Origin: Humitalea rosea
GTDB lineage: Bacteria; Pseudomonadota; Alphaproteobacteria; Acetobacterales; Acetobacteraceae
DNA: 64,000 bases
Assembly (NCBI RefSeq): GCF_003253705.1
Contig: NZ_QKYU01000010.1
Span: forward strand, 1 to 64,000
Direction of reading: 5' to 3'
Shown: one piece after another, positions 9,591 to 16,968 of the stretch
Layout: every line of letters starts with the position of its first letter
Position numbering within the stretch: position 1 is the stretch's first letter
The notes under the pieces: generated by a model
Database searches by the model: none
What the model was told of the DNA's origin: nothing
Seen by the model: only the letters and a program-made list of their open reading frames with translations
Translations under genes and position numbers: made by a program

Positions 9591-10381
9591 GACGCGGTAT
9601 CCAATCGGCGCGCAGCCGCCATTTCGAGCGAGCGGACCCGGCGCTCCATCACCGCCGCCCGCACCCGCGCCAGCACCACGGCGGCGAAGAGCAGGCTGAA
9701 CGCCACCGTGCAAGCCAGCAGCGGGTAGAGGATGTCCACATGCAGCCCCGGCGCCGCAAGCCGGGTGACGCTGGCCGGCTGGTGCAGCGTGTTCCACCAA
9801 TCGACCGAGAATTTCACGATGGGCAGGTTCACGAGCCCCGCCAGCGCCAGGATCGCCGCGGCCCGGCCGCCGCGCTCCGGGTCCTCGAAGGCGCGGGACA
9901 GCGCGGCATGCCCGGCCCAGAAGAAGAACAGCACCAATACCGACGTCAGCCGCGCATCCCAGACCCACCAGGTGCCCCACATCGGCCGGCCCCAGATGCT
10001 GCCACTGGCCAGGCACAGGGCACCGACCAGGGCGCCGACCGGGGAGAGTTCGCGCGCCGCGATATCGGCCAGCGGATGCCGCCAGACCAATGAGATCACC
10101 GAAAGCGCGCCGAGCGCGACGTAGCCGCCCATCGCGAGCCAGGCCATCGGGACATGGACATAGAGGATGCGGACGGTCTCGCCCTGCTGCCAGTCCGGCG
10201 GCGACCAGACCAGGCCCCAGAGCCCGCCCCCCACCAGCGCCACCAGCGCCAGCCCCCAAAGCCATGGCAGCAGACGATCCGTCAGCCGCAGGAAGCGGCC
10301 GGGATTGGCAAAGCGGTGCCAGCCCTTGGAGGGGCGTCCTGGGGGGCCGGCGAGGGTCGTGCTGGTCGGGGCTGCGTCCAC
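9587..10381 (-). CDS. ccmC: haem transporter/holo-CcmE formation protein CcmC
   Basis: A 264-residue protein with about six membrane helices. The tryptophan-rich WWD segment GTWWVWDARLTS lies near residue 140 and is flanked by conserved histidines (VHVPMAW upstream, WWNTLHQPAS downstream) that bind haem in the family. CcmC attaches haem to CcmE on the periplasmic side. It is the first gene of this ccm block; the next gene upstream is divergent at 10472, so ccmA and ccmB must lie elsewhere in the genome or be absent. The 90-base divergent gap presumably holds the operon promoter. Confidence 0.94.
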   Translation of the reverse strand: MDAAPTSTTLAGPPGRPSKGWHRFANPGRFLRLTDRLLPWLWGLALVALVGGGLWGLVWSPPDWQQGETVRILYVHVPMAWLAMGGYVALGALSVISLVWRHPLADIAARELSPVGALVGALCLASGSIWGRPMWGTWWVWDARLTSVLVLFFFWAGHAALSRAFEDPERGGRAAAILALAGLVNLPIVKFSVDWWNTLHQPASVTRLAAPGLHVDILYPLLACTVAFSLLFAAVVLARVRAAVMERRVRSLEMAAARRLDTAS

Positions 10382-10471
10382 GTAGCGGACATAGACGCTT
10401 CATGGCCGGGATTGAAGCACCGCCCGCCAGCGGTTACTCGGTGAGTCCGTCCAATTGGGGAAACAACCGCC

Positions 10472-10762
10472 ATGCTCTTCGCCATCCAGAACGTCGATCG
10501 CCCCGGCACCAATGAGCTCCGCGTCACCACCCGCCCCCCGCATGTGGCCTGGCTGGAAGCGAATATCGCCCGGCTGGTCTTCGTCGGCCCCGTGCTGGCC
10601 GAGGATGGTGCCTCCTGCGGCAGCATACTGGTGGTCGAGGCCGAGAGCCTGGACGACGCCCGCGCCTTCGCCGCCGCCGACCCCTATGCCGAGGCCGGGC
10701 TGTTCGAATCGACCGTGGTGCGCGGCTTCCGCCCGGTGTTCCGCGACGGCGCCAAGGTCTGA
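10472..10762 (+). CDS. YciI family protein
   Basis: A 96-residue protein of the YciI-like (dimeric alpha/beta barrel) family: LFAIQNVDRPGTNELR at the start, then PPHVAWLEAN and the ADPYAEAGLFE segment that in this family holds the conserved Asp and Pro near the active-site cleft. The family is related to muconolactone isomerase; its role is mostly unknown, perhaps dehydrochlorinase-like or accessory. It starts the plus-strand run YciI-EVE-Rieske; the next ATG lies 2 bases after its stop. Confidence 0.8.
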   Translation: MLFAIQNVDRPGTNELRVTTRPPHVAWLEANIARLVFVGPVLAEDGASCGSILVVEAESLDDARAFAAADPYAEAGLFESTVVRGFRPVFRDGAKV

Positions 10763-10764
10763 CC

Positions 10765-11172
10765 ATGGCCTTCTGGCTGGTCAAAAGCGAGCCGGATGCC
10801 TTCGGCTGGCCGGAGCAGGTCAAGAACAAGGTCGAGCCCTGGACCGGGGTTCGCAACGCCCTGGCGGCCAAGAACATGTCCGCCATGGCCAAGGGTGACC
10901 GCGCCTTCTTCTACCATTCCAACATCGGCAAGGAGATCGTCGGCATCGTGGAGGTGGTGCGCACCGCCTATCCCGATCCGAGCGACGAGACCGGCCGCTG
11001 GGTCTGCGTGGACATGAAGGCGGTCAAGCCGCTGAAGCAGCCGGTCACCCTCGCCGCGATCAAAGCCGACCCCCGCTTTGCCGACATGGCACTGGTGCGC
11101 CAGTCGCGGCTGTCGGTCGGGCCGGTCTCGGACGAACACTGGAAGATGATCTGCGACATGGGCGGGGTATGA
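10765..11172 (+). CDS. EVE domain-containing protein
   Basis: A 135-residue single-domain EVE protein (PUA-like fold). The opening MAFWLVKSEPDAFGW, the central KGDRAFFYHSN and the closing LVRQSRLSVGPVSDEHW are all standard. EVE domains resemble YTH domains and are thought to bind modified DNA or RNA bases; in bacteria some are linked to restriction and defence, but single-domain copies in this setting are common and widely conserved in Proteobacteria. It overlaps the Rieske gene by 4 bases and follows yciI directly, so a three-gene operon is likely. Confidence 0.88.
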   Translation: MAFWLVKSEPDAFGWPEQVKNKVEPWTGVRNALAAKNMSAMAKGDRAFFYHSNIGKEIVGIVEVVRTAYPDPSDETGRWVCVDMKAVKPLKQPVTLAAIKADPRFADMALVRQSRLSVGPVSDEHWKMICDMGGV

Positions 11173-11519
11173 GCGAGGAGCGCTGTCTGGGTCCGCTTTC
11201 CGCGATTCCCGATGGCGGCGCCAAGGGGTTTGCGGCCGTGCCAGGCGGCTTCACCGGGCTGTTCGCGGTGCGGCGCGGGAAGGATCTGCGGGTCTATGTG
11301 AACGCCTGCCCGCATATCGGCCTGCCGCTCGAAATGCTGCCGGACAAGTTCCTGGACGCGAAAGGCGAGAAGATCGTCTGCACCGCGCATGGCGCGTGCT
11401 TCCGCATCGAGGATGGGCTCTGCGTCGCCGGCCCCTGCGTGGATGAGGAATTGGAGGCGGTGCCGGCGCGGGTGGATGCGGCGGGTGAGATCTGGGTGCC
11501 GGCCAGCGCCGGGCGATAG
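11169..11519 (+). CDS. Rieske [2Fe-2S] domain protein
   Basis: A 116-residue soluble Rieske ferredoxin-like protein. The cluster ligands are visible: Cys47 and His49 in ACPHIGLPLE, Cys71 and His74 in CTAHGACF. The long insert between the two ligand pairs resembles small Rieske proteins that act as electron carriers or stand-alone domains, not respiratory Rieske subunits (no membrane anchor, no twin-arginine signal). The partner oxygenase or reductase is not adjacent. It is translationally coupled to the EVE gene. Confidence 0.85.
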   Translation: MSEERCLGPLSAIPDGGAKGFAAVPGGFTGLFAVRRGKDLRVYVNACPHIGLPLEMLPDKFLDAKGEKIVCTAHGACFRIEDGLCVAGPCVDEELEAVPARVDAAGEIWVPASAGR

Positions 11520-11525
11520 GCCGCG

Positions 11526-11557
11526 GGACCTATTGAGCGGCTTGCGGTGGCGGCGGT
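11526..11557 (+). repeat. left copy of imperfect 32-bp direct repeat flanking the parD-map cassette
   Basis: Matches 12663-12694 in the same orientation at 28 of 32 positions; the core AGCGGCTTG-x-GGTGGCGG-x-GGT is 20 of 22. The two copies bracket the lower-GC ParD/MetAP gene pair. The repeat could be a trace of insertion or excision of the cassette. No transposase is present. Confidence 0.6.
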
Positions 11558-11643
11558 CAGGATACGCCGCCCGGTCGCTATGGCCAACGTTCGGCAGGGC
11601 GCGCTCGAACCGAGGTGCTTCCGACGCTGCCCTTGGCTTTTTC

Positions 11644-11673
11644 ATATACGGTATATATACGTTCCATGTACGG
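11644..11673 (+). promoter_or_regulatory. three helically phased octamers, probable operator/promoter of parD-like gene
   Basis: Octamers ATATACGG (11644-11651), ATATACGT (11655-11662) and ATGTACGG (11666-11673) recur with an exact 11-bp period, about one helical turn, in an AT-rich stretch 19-48 bases before the parD-like ATG. Ribbon-helix-helix antitoxins such as ParD bind phased repeats of this kind and repress their own operon, so autoregulation is a reasonable inference. TATATA at 11652-11657 may serve as a -10 element. Confidence 0.5.
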
Positions 11674-11691
11674 ATAGTATGTGGAAATCCC

Positions 11692-11904
11692 ATGGGCATT
11701 GTGAACATAGATGATGATCTGCACGATCAGCTGCGCCGGGCGAGCAAGGTATCGTTTCGTTCGATAAATGCGCAGGCCGCCTATTGGATCAGGCTCGGCA
11801 TGCTCTGCGAGACCAATCCGACGCTTGGCTTCACTGAGATCATGGCGCGCGAGCTTAGGTCCGCAGGCGTTTCGGCTCAATCGATGGCGGCGGGCGAAGC
11901 ATGA
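11692..11904 (+). CDS. ParD-like ribbon-helix-helix protein
   Basis: A 70-residue protein that opens MGIVNIDDDLHDQLRRASKV, with the short beta strand and first helix of a ribbon-helix-helix DNA-binding fold, followed by SINAQAAYWIRLGM, the second helix region of the ParD_like family. The family is named after type II antitoxins but is found beside methionine aminopeptidase genes, not ParE toxins. The stop overlaps the aminopeptidase ATG by four bases. Base composition is lower in GC than all neighbours. A longer frame begins upstream inside the Rieske gene, but the product only becomes family-like from the ATG at 11692. It probably binds the phased repeats in its own promoter. Confidence 0.72.
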   Translation: MGIVNIDDDLHDQLRRASKVSFRSINAQAAYWIRLGMLCETNPTLGFTEIMARELRSAGVSAQSMAAGEA

Positions 11905-12674
11905 CGAAGCAGCCCGAGGAACTGGCGTTGCTGGCCGAATCTGGCCGGCTACTGGCGTCCGTATTCGGGATGCTGGATCGAACCGCACTCGTCGGTATAT
12001 CAACACTTCACATCAATGAAATGGTCGAGCGTTTCATCGTTCACGACCTCCAGGCCCGACCCGCGAGCAAGGGTCAATATGGTTATGGTTTTGTGTTGAA
12101 TTCTTCGGTGAACAATGTGGTCTGCCACGGCGTTCCATCGCAATCGCTCGTGCTTCGGGACGGCGACATCGTCAATTTCGACATCACGCTTGAGAAGAAC
12201 GGCTATATTGCTGATTCCAGCAAAACCTACCTCGTTGGAGAGGTAAATCCAGCCGCCAAGAGGCTGGTCCAGACCACCTACGAAGCCATGTGGATGGGGA
12301 TCCGGGCGGTTCGCCCGGGCGCGCGGCTCGGAGACATCGGCTGGGCGATCGAACGACATGCCAAGCGAAATGGCTATTCCGTGGTGCATGAGTATTGCGG
12401 TCACGGCATCGGCCGGGAGATGCATGAGGCACCGCAGGTTCTGCACTTCGGAAAGCCGGGAACCGGCCTCGCCCTCCGTGAGGGCATGGTTTTCACGATC
12501 GAGCCGATGATCAATCGGGGCCGTCGAAGTGTGAGAACCGAGGCTGACAGTTGGACTGTTGTGACGAGAGACGGATCGCTTTCCGCACAGTTCGAGCACA
12601 CCGTTGCCGTTACCGCTTCCGGCGTGTCGGTGCTGACGCTACGACCAGACGAACCAGGCTCAGGACCAATTTAG
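11901..12674 (+). CDS. map: type I methionine aminopeptidase (ParD-linked copy)
   Basis: A 257-residue MetAP that removes the N-terminal methionine from proteins. All metal ligands of the pita-bread fold are present: Asp94, Asp105, His168, Glu201 and Glu232, plus His76 in VVCHGVPS and His175. The motif usually read GD(T/S)S is ADSSKTY here. The protein lacks any N-terminal zinc-finger or SH3-like extension. It is coupled by ATGA overlap to the ParD-like gene, and both have clearly lower GC and A/T-ending codons, which suggests transfer from another lineage. It is probably an accessory copy next to a housekeeping map elsewhere, but that cannot be seen here. Ligand retention argues for activity. 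Confidence 0.88.
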   Translation: MTKQPEELALLAESGRLLASVFGMLDRTALVGISTLHINEMVERFIVHDLQARPASKGQYGYGFVLNSSVNNVVCHGVPSQSLVLRDGDIVNFDITLEKNGYIADSSKTYLVGEVNPAAKRLVQTTYEAMWMGIRAVRPGARLGDIGWAIERHAKRNGYSVVHEYCGHGIGREMHEAPQVLHFGKPGTGLALREGMVFTIEPMINRGRRSVRTEADSWTVVTRDGSLSAQFEHTVAVTASGVSVLTLRPDEPGSGPI

Positions 12675-12694
12675 CGGCTTGAGGTGGCGGTGGT
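12663..12694 (+). repeat. right copy of imperfect 32-bp direct repeat flanking the parD-map cassette
   Basis: Second copy of the repeat at 11526-11557 (28 of 32 identical, same orientation). It overlaps the last codons of the aminopeptidase gene, so this end of the repeat is part of the map coding sequence. Confidence 0.6.
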
Positions 12695-12771
12695 TGGTGA
12701 GTCCTGAGCCCAGGTGGAAACCCCGCCCCGGCACGCCATGTTTGCGCGCCAGCGCAAGACAAGGATCGACC

Positions 12772-13620
12772 ATGACCCATCCCGTCCTCATCCCCGGCGC
12801 CGTTGCCGTCATCACCGGCGGGGCCGCCGGCATCGGCCTCGCCGTGGCGCGGCGCTGCGTCGCCCTCGGCCTGCGCGTCTGCATCGCCGATCTGGACCAG
12901 GCGCGGCTGGATGCGGCGGCGGCCGAGCTTGCCGACCTCTCGCCCGAGGGCGCCGATGCGGTGATGGCAATGACCATCGACGTCAGCCACCTGGACGACG
13001 TGCAACGCCTGGAAGCCGCGGTGCGGCAGCGCTGGGGCGGCACCGACGTGCTGATGAACAATGCCGGCACCCAGCCCGGCAGCGGCATGTTCGGGCCGGC
13101 CGAGAACTGGGCGCGGGTGCTCGGGGTCAATCTTTGGGGCGTGATCCATGGCACGCAGGTCTTCGTGCCGGGCATGATCGCGCGGGGGCGGCCGGGGCTC
13201 GTGATCAACACCGGCTCCAAGCAGGGGATCACCTCGCCGCCGGGGGACCCCGCCTACAACATCTCCAAGGCGGGGGTGAAGGCGCTGACCGAGGCGTTGC
13301 AGCACGAGTTGCGCAACACCAAGGGCTGCCGGATCAGCGCGCATCTGCTGATCCCGGGCTTCGTCTTCACCGGCCTGACCGCCAAGGGGCGGGTGGAGAA
13401 GCCCGACGCCGCCTGGACGCCGGACCAGGTCGCGGAGTTCCTGCTGGAACGGCTTGAGGCCGGGGATTTCTACATCCTCTGCCCCGACAATGATGTGCCG
13501 CGGGCCTTGGATGAGAAGCGTATCCTCTGGGCTGCGGGGGACATCGTCCAGAACCGGCCGCCGCTGTCCCGCTGGGACCCGGCCTATGCCGGGGCTTTTG
13601 CCGAGTTCCTGAAGGCATAG
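12772..13620 (+). CDS. SDR family NAD(P)-dependent oxidoreductase
   Basis: A 282-residue classical short-chain dehydrogenase. The cofactor loop TGGAAGIG (residues 15-22), NNAGT (96-100) and the catalytic Ser149, Tyr162 and Lys166 (YNISK) are intact; Asp at the end of beta 2 (IADLD) favours NAD(H) over NADP(H). The C-terminal part is longer than average and ends WDPAYAGAFAEFLKA. The substrate is not predictable. The gene stands alone between the map cassette and the convergent cinA; GC content returns to the local norm here. The ATG at 12772 is chosen because the product begins just before the Rossmann strand. Confidence 0.88.
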   Translation: MTHPVLIPGAVAVITGGAAGIGLAVARRCVALGLRVCIADLDQARLDAAAAELADLSPEGADAVMAMTIDVSHLDDVQRLEAAVRQRWGGTDVLMNNAGTQPGSGMFGPAENWARVLGVNLWGVIHGTQVFVPGMIARGRPGLVINTGSKQGITSPPGDPAYNISKAGVKALTEALQHELRNTKGCRISAHLLIPGFVFTGLTAKGRVEKPDAAWTPDQVAEFLLERLEAGDFYILCPDNDVPRALDEKRILWAAGDIVQNRPPLSRWDPAYAGAFAEFLKA

Positions 13621-13770
13621 CCTCGCGGCCCGCCTCAATGCGAAGTGACGCCGAGGCGCACGGGCGGCAGCCTCGGGCCCGACATGGCCAAGCGTTCGTC
13701 CTTCGCCGTGCGTGCCGAGATGGGCGCGCGTCTTCGCGGCGGGCGCTGAACATCCCCAGCGGCGCCGCCC

Positions 13771-14262
13771 TCAGGGGCTGGCCGCGATCGCCTCGGCCAG
13801 CAGATCCAGCAGCCCCGCCGCGAAGACGCGCATATTGGCGACGCGATCGGCGCTGCCGGTCTCGATCGTCCGCACCAGGCTCGTGGGGCCGGCGATGGCG
13901 ATGCAGCTATGCCCGGCGCTGTCGCCGTAGCGATTGCCGCTGGGCCCGGCCGCGCCGGTCTCGGCGATCCCCCAAGCGGCGTCGAAGCGCTGCCGGACGG
14001 TGCGGGCCAGCAACTGGGCATAGGGCTCGGAGGAGGAGCGCAGCCCCGCCATATCCGCATCGGTAATGGCGAGCAGCGCCCCGCGCGCCTGATGCGTATA
14101 GACCACCGCCCCGCCCCGGAAATACGCGCTGGCCCCCGGCACCGCCAGCAGTGCTGCCGAAACCAGCCCGCCGGAGGAGGATTCCGAGACGGCGATGCTC
14201 TCGCCACGGGCCTTGAGCAGGGCGCCGAGCCGTTCGGCCCGGGGCAACAGATCCTGCATCAC
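13771..14262 (-). CDS. CinA C-terminal domain protein (nicotinamide-nucleotide amidohydrolase)
   Basis: A 163-residue stand-alone CinA-C domain (PncC type), which deamidates nicotinamide mononucleotide to nicotinate mononucleotide in pyridine nucleotide recycling. Typical elements are ESSSGGLVSAALLAVPGAS (residues 27-45), the YTHQARGALL segment and GIAETGAAGPSG. The N-terminal competence/ADP-ribose part of full CinA is absent, as in many Proteobacteria. The start overlaps the stop of the M20 hydrolase (ATGA), so the two are co-translated. Confidence 0.85.
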   Translation of the reverse strand: MMQDLLPRAERLGALLKARGESIAVSESSSGGLVSAALLAVPGASAYFRGGAVVYTHQARGALLAITDADMAGLRSSSEPYAQLLARTVRQRFDAAWGIAETGAAGPSGNRYGDSAGHSCIAIAGPTSLVRTIETGSADRVANMRVFAAGLLDLLAEAIAASP

Positions 14263-15464
14263 GCGGCCTCCCGCACGGTCGCCAGTTCCTGGCGGACCAG
14301 ATTGACCCAGAAGGCCACGCCATGCGGCAGCGCCGCATCGTTGAAGTCATAGAGCGGCGAATGCAGGGCATGCACCGTGCCGTCCGGCGCCGCACCGGTG
14401 CCGAGGAAGACGAAGGCGCCGGGCTTGGCCTTCAGCATGAAGGCGAAATCCTCGCCGCCGGTGACGGGGCGCATCTTCACATCCACCGCGCCCTCACCCG
14501 CCACGGCCTGGGCCGCCGTGGTCATCGCCTCGGTCTCCCGCTCGTGGTTGACGAGGGGGATGGCGTTCCACCAGAGCTTCATCTCCACGGTGGCGCCCTG
14601 GGTCGCCGCGGCCAGCTCCGCCAGCTCGCGGATGCGGCGCTCGACCAGGGCCTGCATCTCCGGGTTGAAGGCACGCATGGTCCCGCCGACCACAAGCTCC
14701 GACGGCATGACGTTCAGCGAATCCATGGTGCCGCCCGAGATGTGGCCGACGCTGACCACCACGCTCTCCAGCGCCGGCACGTTGCGGCTGACGATCCCTT
14801 GCAGCGCCTGGATGAAGAAGGCCTGGACCACCGTGAGGTCATTGGCCAGATGCGGCGAGTTGCCGCCATGCCCGCCGGTGCCGCGGAAGGTCGCGATCCA
14901 GCGGCCGGAACCGGCCATCATCGGCCCCTTGCACAGCGCGAATGCGCCGAGCGGGATGCCCGGCATGTTGTGCATTCCATAGACGGCATCGCAGGGGAAT
15001 CGCTCGAACAGCCCATCCTCCAGCATCGCCTGGGCGCCGCCGCGGCCTTCCTCGGCGGGCTGGAAGATGAACTGGACGGTGCCGGCGAAATCGGGGTTCT
15101 CGGCCAGGACCTGCGCGGCCCCAAGCAGCATCGACGTGTGGCCGTCATGGCCGCAGGCATGCATGCGGCCCGGCGCGGTGGAGCCATAGGGCAGCCCGGT
15201 CCGCTCGGTCAGCGCCAGCGCATCCATATCCGCGCGCAGGCCGATCGCGCCCTGCCCGGGGCGCTTCCCCTTCAGCGTGGCCACGACGCCGAGGCGGCCG
15301 ACGCCCTCGGTCGTCTCCAGCCCCATCGCGCGCAGGCGCGCGGCCACCAGGGACGCGGTGCGCGTCTCCTCGAAGCCGAGTTCGGGATGGGCGTGGAGGT
15401 CGCGACGCAACGCGACCAGTTCGGGAAGGTGGCGGGCGATTGCCTGCGTGTCGTCGCGGTCCAT
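14259..15464 (-). CDS. M20 family amidohydrolase (hippurate hydrolase-like)
   Basis: A 401-residue metal-dependent amidohydrolase of the M20D type, cleaving N-acyl amino acids or similar amides. Metal-site motifs are ACGHDGHTSMLLGAA (around residue 105) and QPAEEGRGGAQAML (around residue 140), with a dimerisation domain between. No signal peptide. I chose ATG 15464 because AGGAG lies 8 bases upstream; a frame-consistent ATG at 15494 has no such site. It is followed by cinA with a four-base overlap. Confidence 0.85.
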   Translation of the reverse strand: MDRDDTQAIARHLPELVALRRDLHAHPELGFEETRTASLVAARLRAMGLETTEGVGRLGVVATLKGKRPGQGAIGLRADMDALALTERTGLPYGSTAPGRMHACGHDGHTSMLLGAAQVLAENPDFAGTVQFIFQPAEEGRGGAQAMLEDGLFERFPCDAVYGMHNMPGIPLGAFALCKGPMMAGSGRWIATFRGTGGHGGNSPHLANDLTVVQAFFIQALQGIVSRNVPALESVVVSVGHISGGTMDSLNVMPSELVVGGTMRAFNPEMQALVERRIRELAELAAATQGATVEMKLWWNAIPLVNHERETEAMTTAAQAVAGEGAVDVKMRPVTGGEDFAFMLKAKPGAFVFLGTGAAPDGTVHALHSPLYDFNDAALPHGVAFWVNLVRQELATVREAA

Positions 15465-15732
15465 GTCGGCGCTCCTGTTCGATCCCCGGGGCATCGGGCC
15501 GAGGCCATCAGGCCAGGGCAGGCATCGCGCGGGAGTTGTTCGAGGAGGGTTTCACCATGGACGGCGCCGGGCGCCAAGGCGGCCGACGCCGATCTCGATG
15601 CGGAAGGACTGGCCATGCAGGGCTTTGCCTGCGGGCAACACCGCCATCGCCGGCATCACCCCTGCCCGCCTCGGGGTCGGCAGGTTCCGAACCTGGAGCA
15701 TGTCGGGTAACTCCGCCCGGTTTGAAAATTCT

Positions 15733-16773
15733 CTAAACGGGACGGCTGCCCGTAGGCCCGAGGCCGCGCAGCGTGCCGAGGAAGCCGGCCACGATCGCGG
15801 ACCGGACCTCCGGCGTGGCCAAAAGTTCGGGGGCCCGCAGCAGCACGGTCTTGGCCGCTGCCCCGACCCCGGACATCGCCATGGCCAATTGCGCGTCGCT
15901 GATATGATCGCAGGGGATCGCACAGCGGATCATCGCGCCGCGAAGCGCCTCCGCGAAGATCCACATGCCGTCGTGCAGGATCTCGTGGTAGTTCCGGAAA
16001 ATAAAACGGTAGGTCGGCGCATGGACCCCGCCCGTCCGCAGCAGCCGCGACAGCAGCATATCAACCGCCCAATGGGCGAGTTCCACCTCATCCCGGAAGG
16101 TGACGGTCCGCAGATCCTCGACCGCCGCATTCAGCGCGAGGACCTGGCGACGCCGCACCACCGCGCGCAGCAGGCTCTCGGTTCCATCGAAGTAGCGATA
16201 GGCCGCCTGAAGGGTGATGTTCGCCTCATGCGCCACGCCCTCCAGCGAAAGCTTGCCGGCGCCATCGCGCAGGATGATCGCTTCCGCCGCCATGAAGACC
16301 TGGTCCACGGTCTGCACCGCGCGCCGCTGGCGCGGCGGCACCCGCAAGGCGTTCATCAGAACCTTGCCGGCGCGCGTGTCCATCAGGGAGAACAGCCCCG
16401 TCTTCTCCACCTGCTGGGCCAGCAGGGGGCCGGTCGGCCGCAGGAGGCTGGCGGCGAAGCTTTCCTGGTTCGCCTCGGTGGCGCCTGGCGTCACCTGGCC
16501 CCAATCGGCGTAGCTGCGCTCCCCGACCAGGCGGTCGAACAGCAGCACGACGTGCTTGTGGCGGGTATCCGCCTCGATTGTCCTGAACAGGCGGCCGGTG
16601 ATCTCGGGGTCGCCCTCAAGCACCTGGGCGAAGGAGCCGACCTCGCAGACGATTCGGCCGGTGATCCCAAGCTGCCGGTTCTTCGTCTCGGCGTGGCTGA
16701 CGAGGTCAAGCAAGCGCTCGCTGGGCAAGGGCTCGCTCACGGTGCTGCAATAGACCAGACAGCGGATCATCAT
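15733..16773 (-). CDS. BLUF photoreceptor domain fused to a TetR-type HTH regulator
   Basis: This 346-residue protein joins two domains not usually found together. Residues 1-95 form a BLUF (blue light using FAD) domain. Its flavin-pocket residues are Tyr8 (CLVYCS), Asn32, Gln50 (FAQVLEG) and Trp91, the same numbers as in cyanobacterial PixD. The conserved Met two residues after the Trp is Gln93 here. Residues about 150-196 form a TetR N-terminal DNA-binding domain with the helix-turn-helix LSLEGVAHEANITLQAAYRYF split around residues 175-195, followed by an all-helical ligand/dimer domain to the end. The expected role is light-controlled transcription. ATG codons at 16773 and 16770 share GAAGG upstream. 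It lies alone between tRNA-Glu and the M20-cinA pair on the same strand. No target operator was identified. Confidence 0.85.
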   Translation of the reverse strand: MMIRCLVYCSTVSEPLPSERLLDLVSHAETKNRQLGITGRIVCEVGSFAQVLEGDPEITGRLFRTIEADTRHKHVVLLFDRLVGERSYADWGQVTPGATEANQESFAASLLRPTGPLLAQQVEKTGLFSLMDTRAGKVLMNALRVPPRQRRAVQTVDQVFMAAEAIILRDGAGKLSLEGVAHEANITLQAAYRYFDGTESLLRAVVRRRQVLALNAAVEDLRTVTFRDEVELAHWAVDMLLSRLLRTGGVHAPTYRFIFRNYHEILHDGMWIFAEALRGAMIRCAIPCDHISDAQLAMAMSGVGAAAKTVLLRAPELLATPEVRSAIVAGFLGTLRGLGPTGSRPV

Positions 16774-16853
16774 TGGACCTTCAACGACCACGCCGCCAGG
16801 GGGCAGGAGACGGCGGGCCGAAGCCAGACCATAGGATATCTGGAGCATGGCCG

Positions 16854-16877
16854 CGCCATCCCCGATCCGGGATGGCG
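16854..16877 (-). terminator. hairpin downstream of tRNA-Glu
   Basis: A 9-bp perfect stem CGCCATCCC/GGGATGGCG with a 6-base loop lies 15 bases after the tRNA 3' end. There is no U tract. It may end the tRNA transcript or separate it from the BLUF-TetR gene. Confidence 0.45.
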
Positions 16878-16892
16878 GCGCAGTGGTGGGAA

Positions 16893-16968
16893 TGGTGCCC
16901 CGTACGGGATTCGAACCCGTGTACCCAACGTGAAAGGCTGGTGTCCTAGGCCTCTAGACGAACGGGAC
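16893..16968 (-). tRNA. tRNA-Glu (anticodon UUC)
   Basis: A 76-base cloverleaf on the minus strand. The 7-bp acceptor stem pairs GTCCCGT with ACGGGGC (one G-T pair), the anticodon loop reads CTTTCAC with anticodon TTC, the T arm contains GTTCGAATC, and CCA is encoded at 16893-16895. This is the standard bacterial glutamate tRNA. Confidence 0.96.

Noticed and set aside
10765-11172. EVE protein as part of a defence system
   Set aside because: No nuclease, helicase or methylase neighbour; single-domain EVE genes of this kind are ordinary in Proteobacteria.
15465-15732. Small frames between the M20 hydrolase and the BLUF-TetR gene
   Set aside because: Neither strand gives a product with recognisable features or a ribosome site; treated as a 268-bp non-coding gap.
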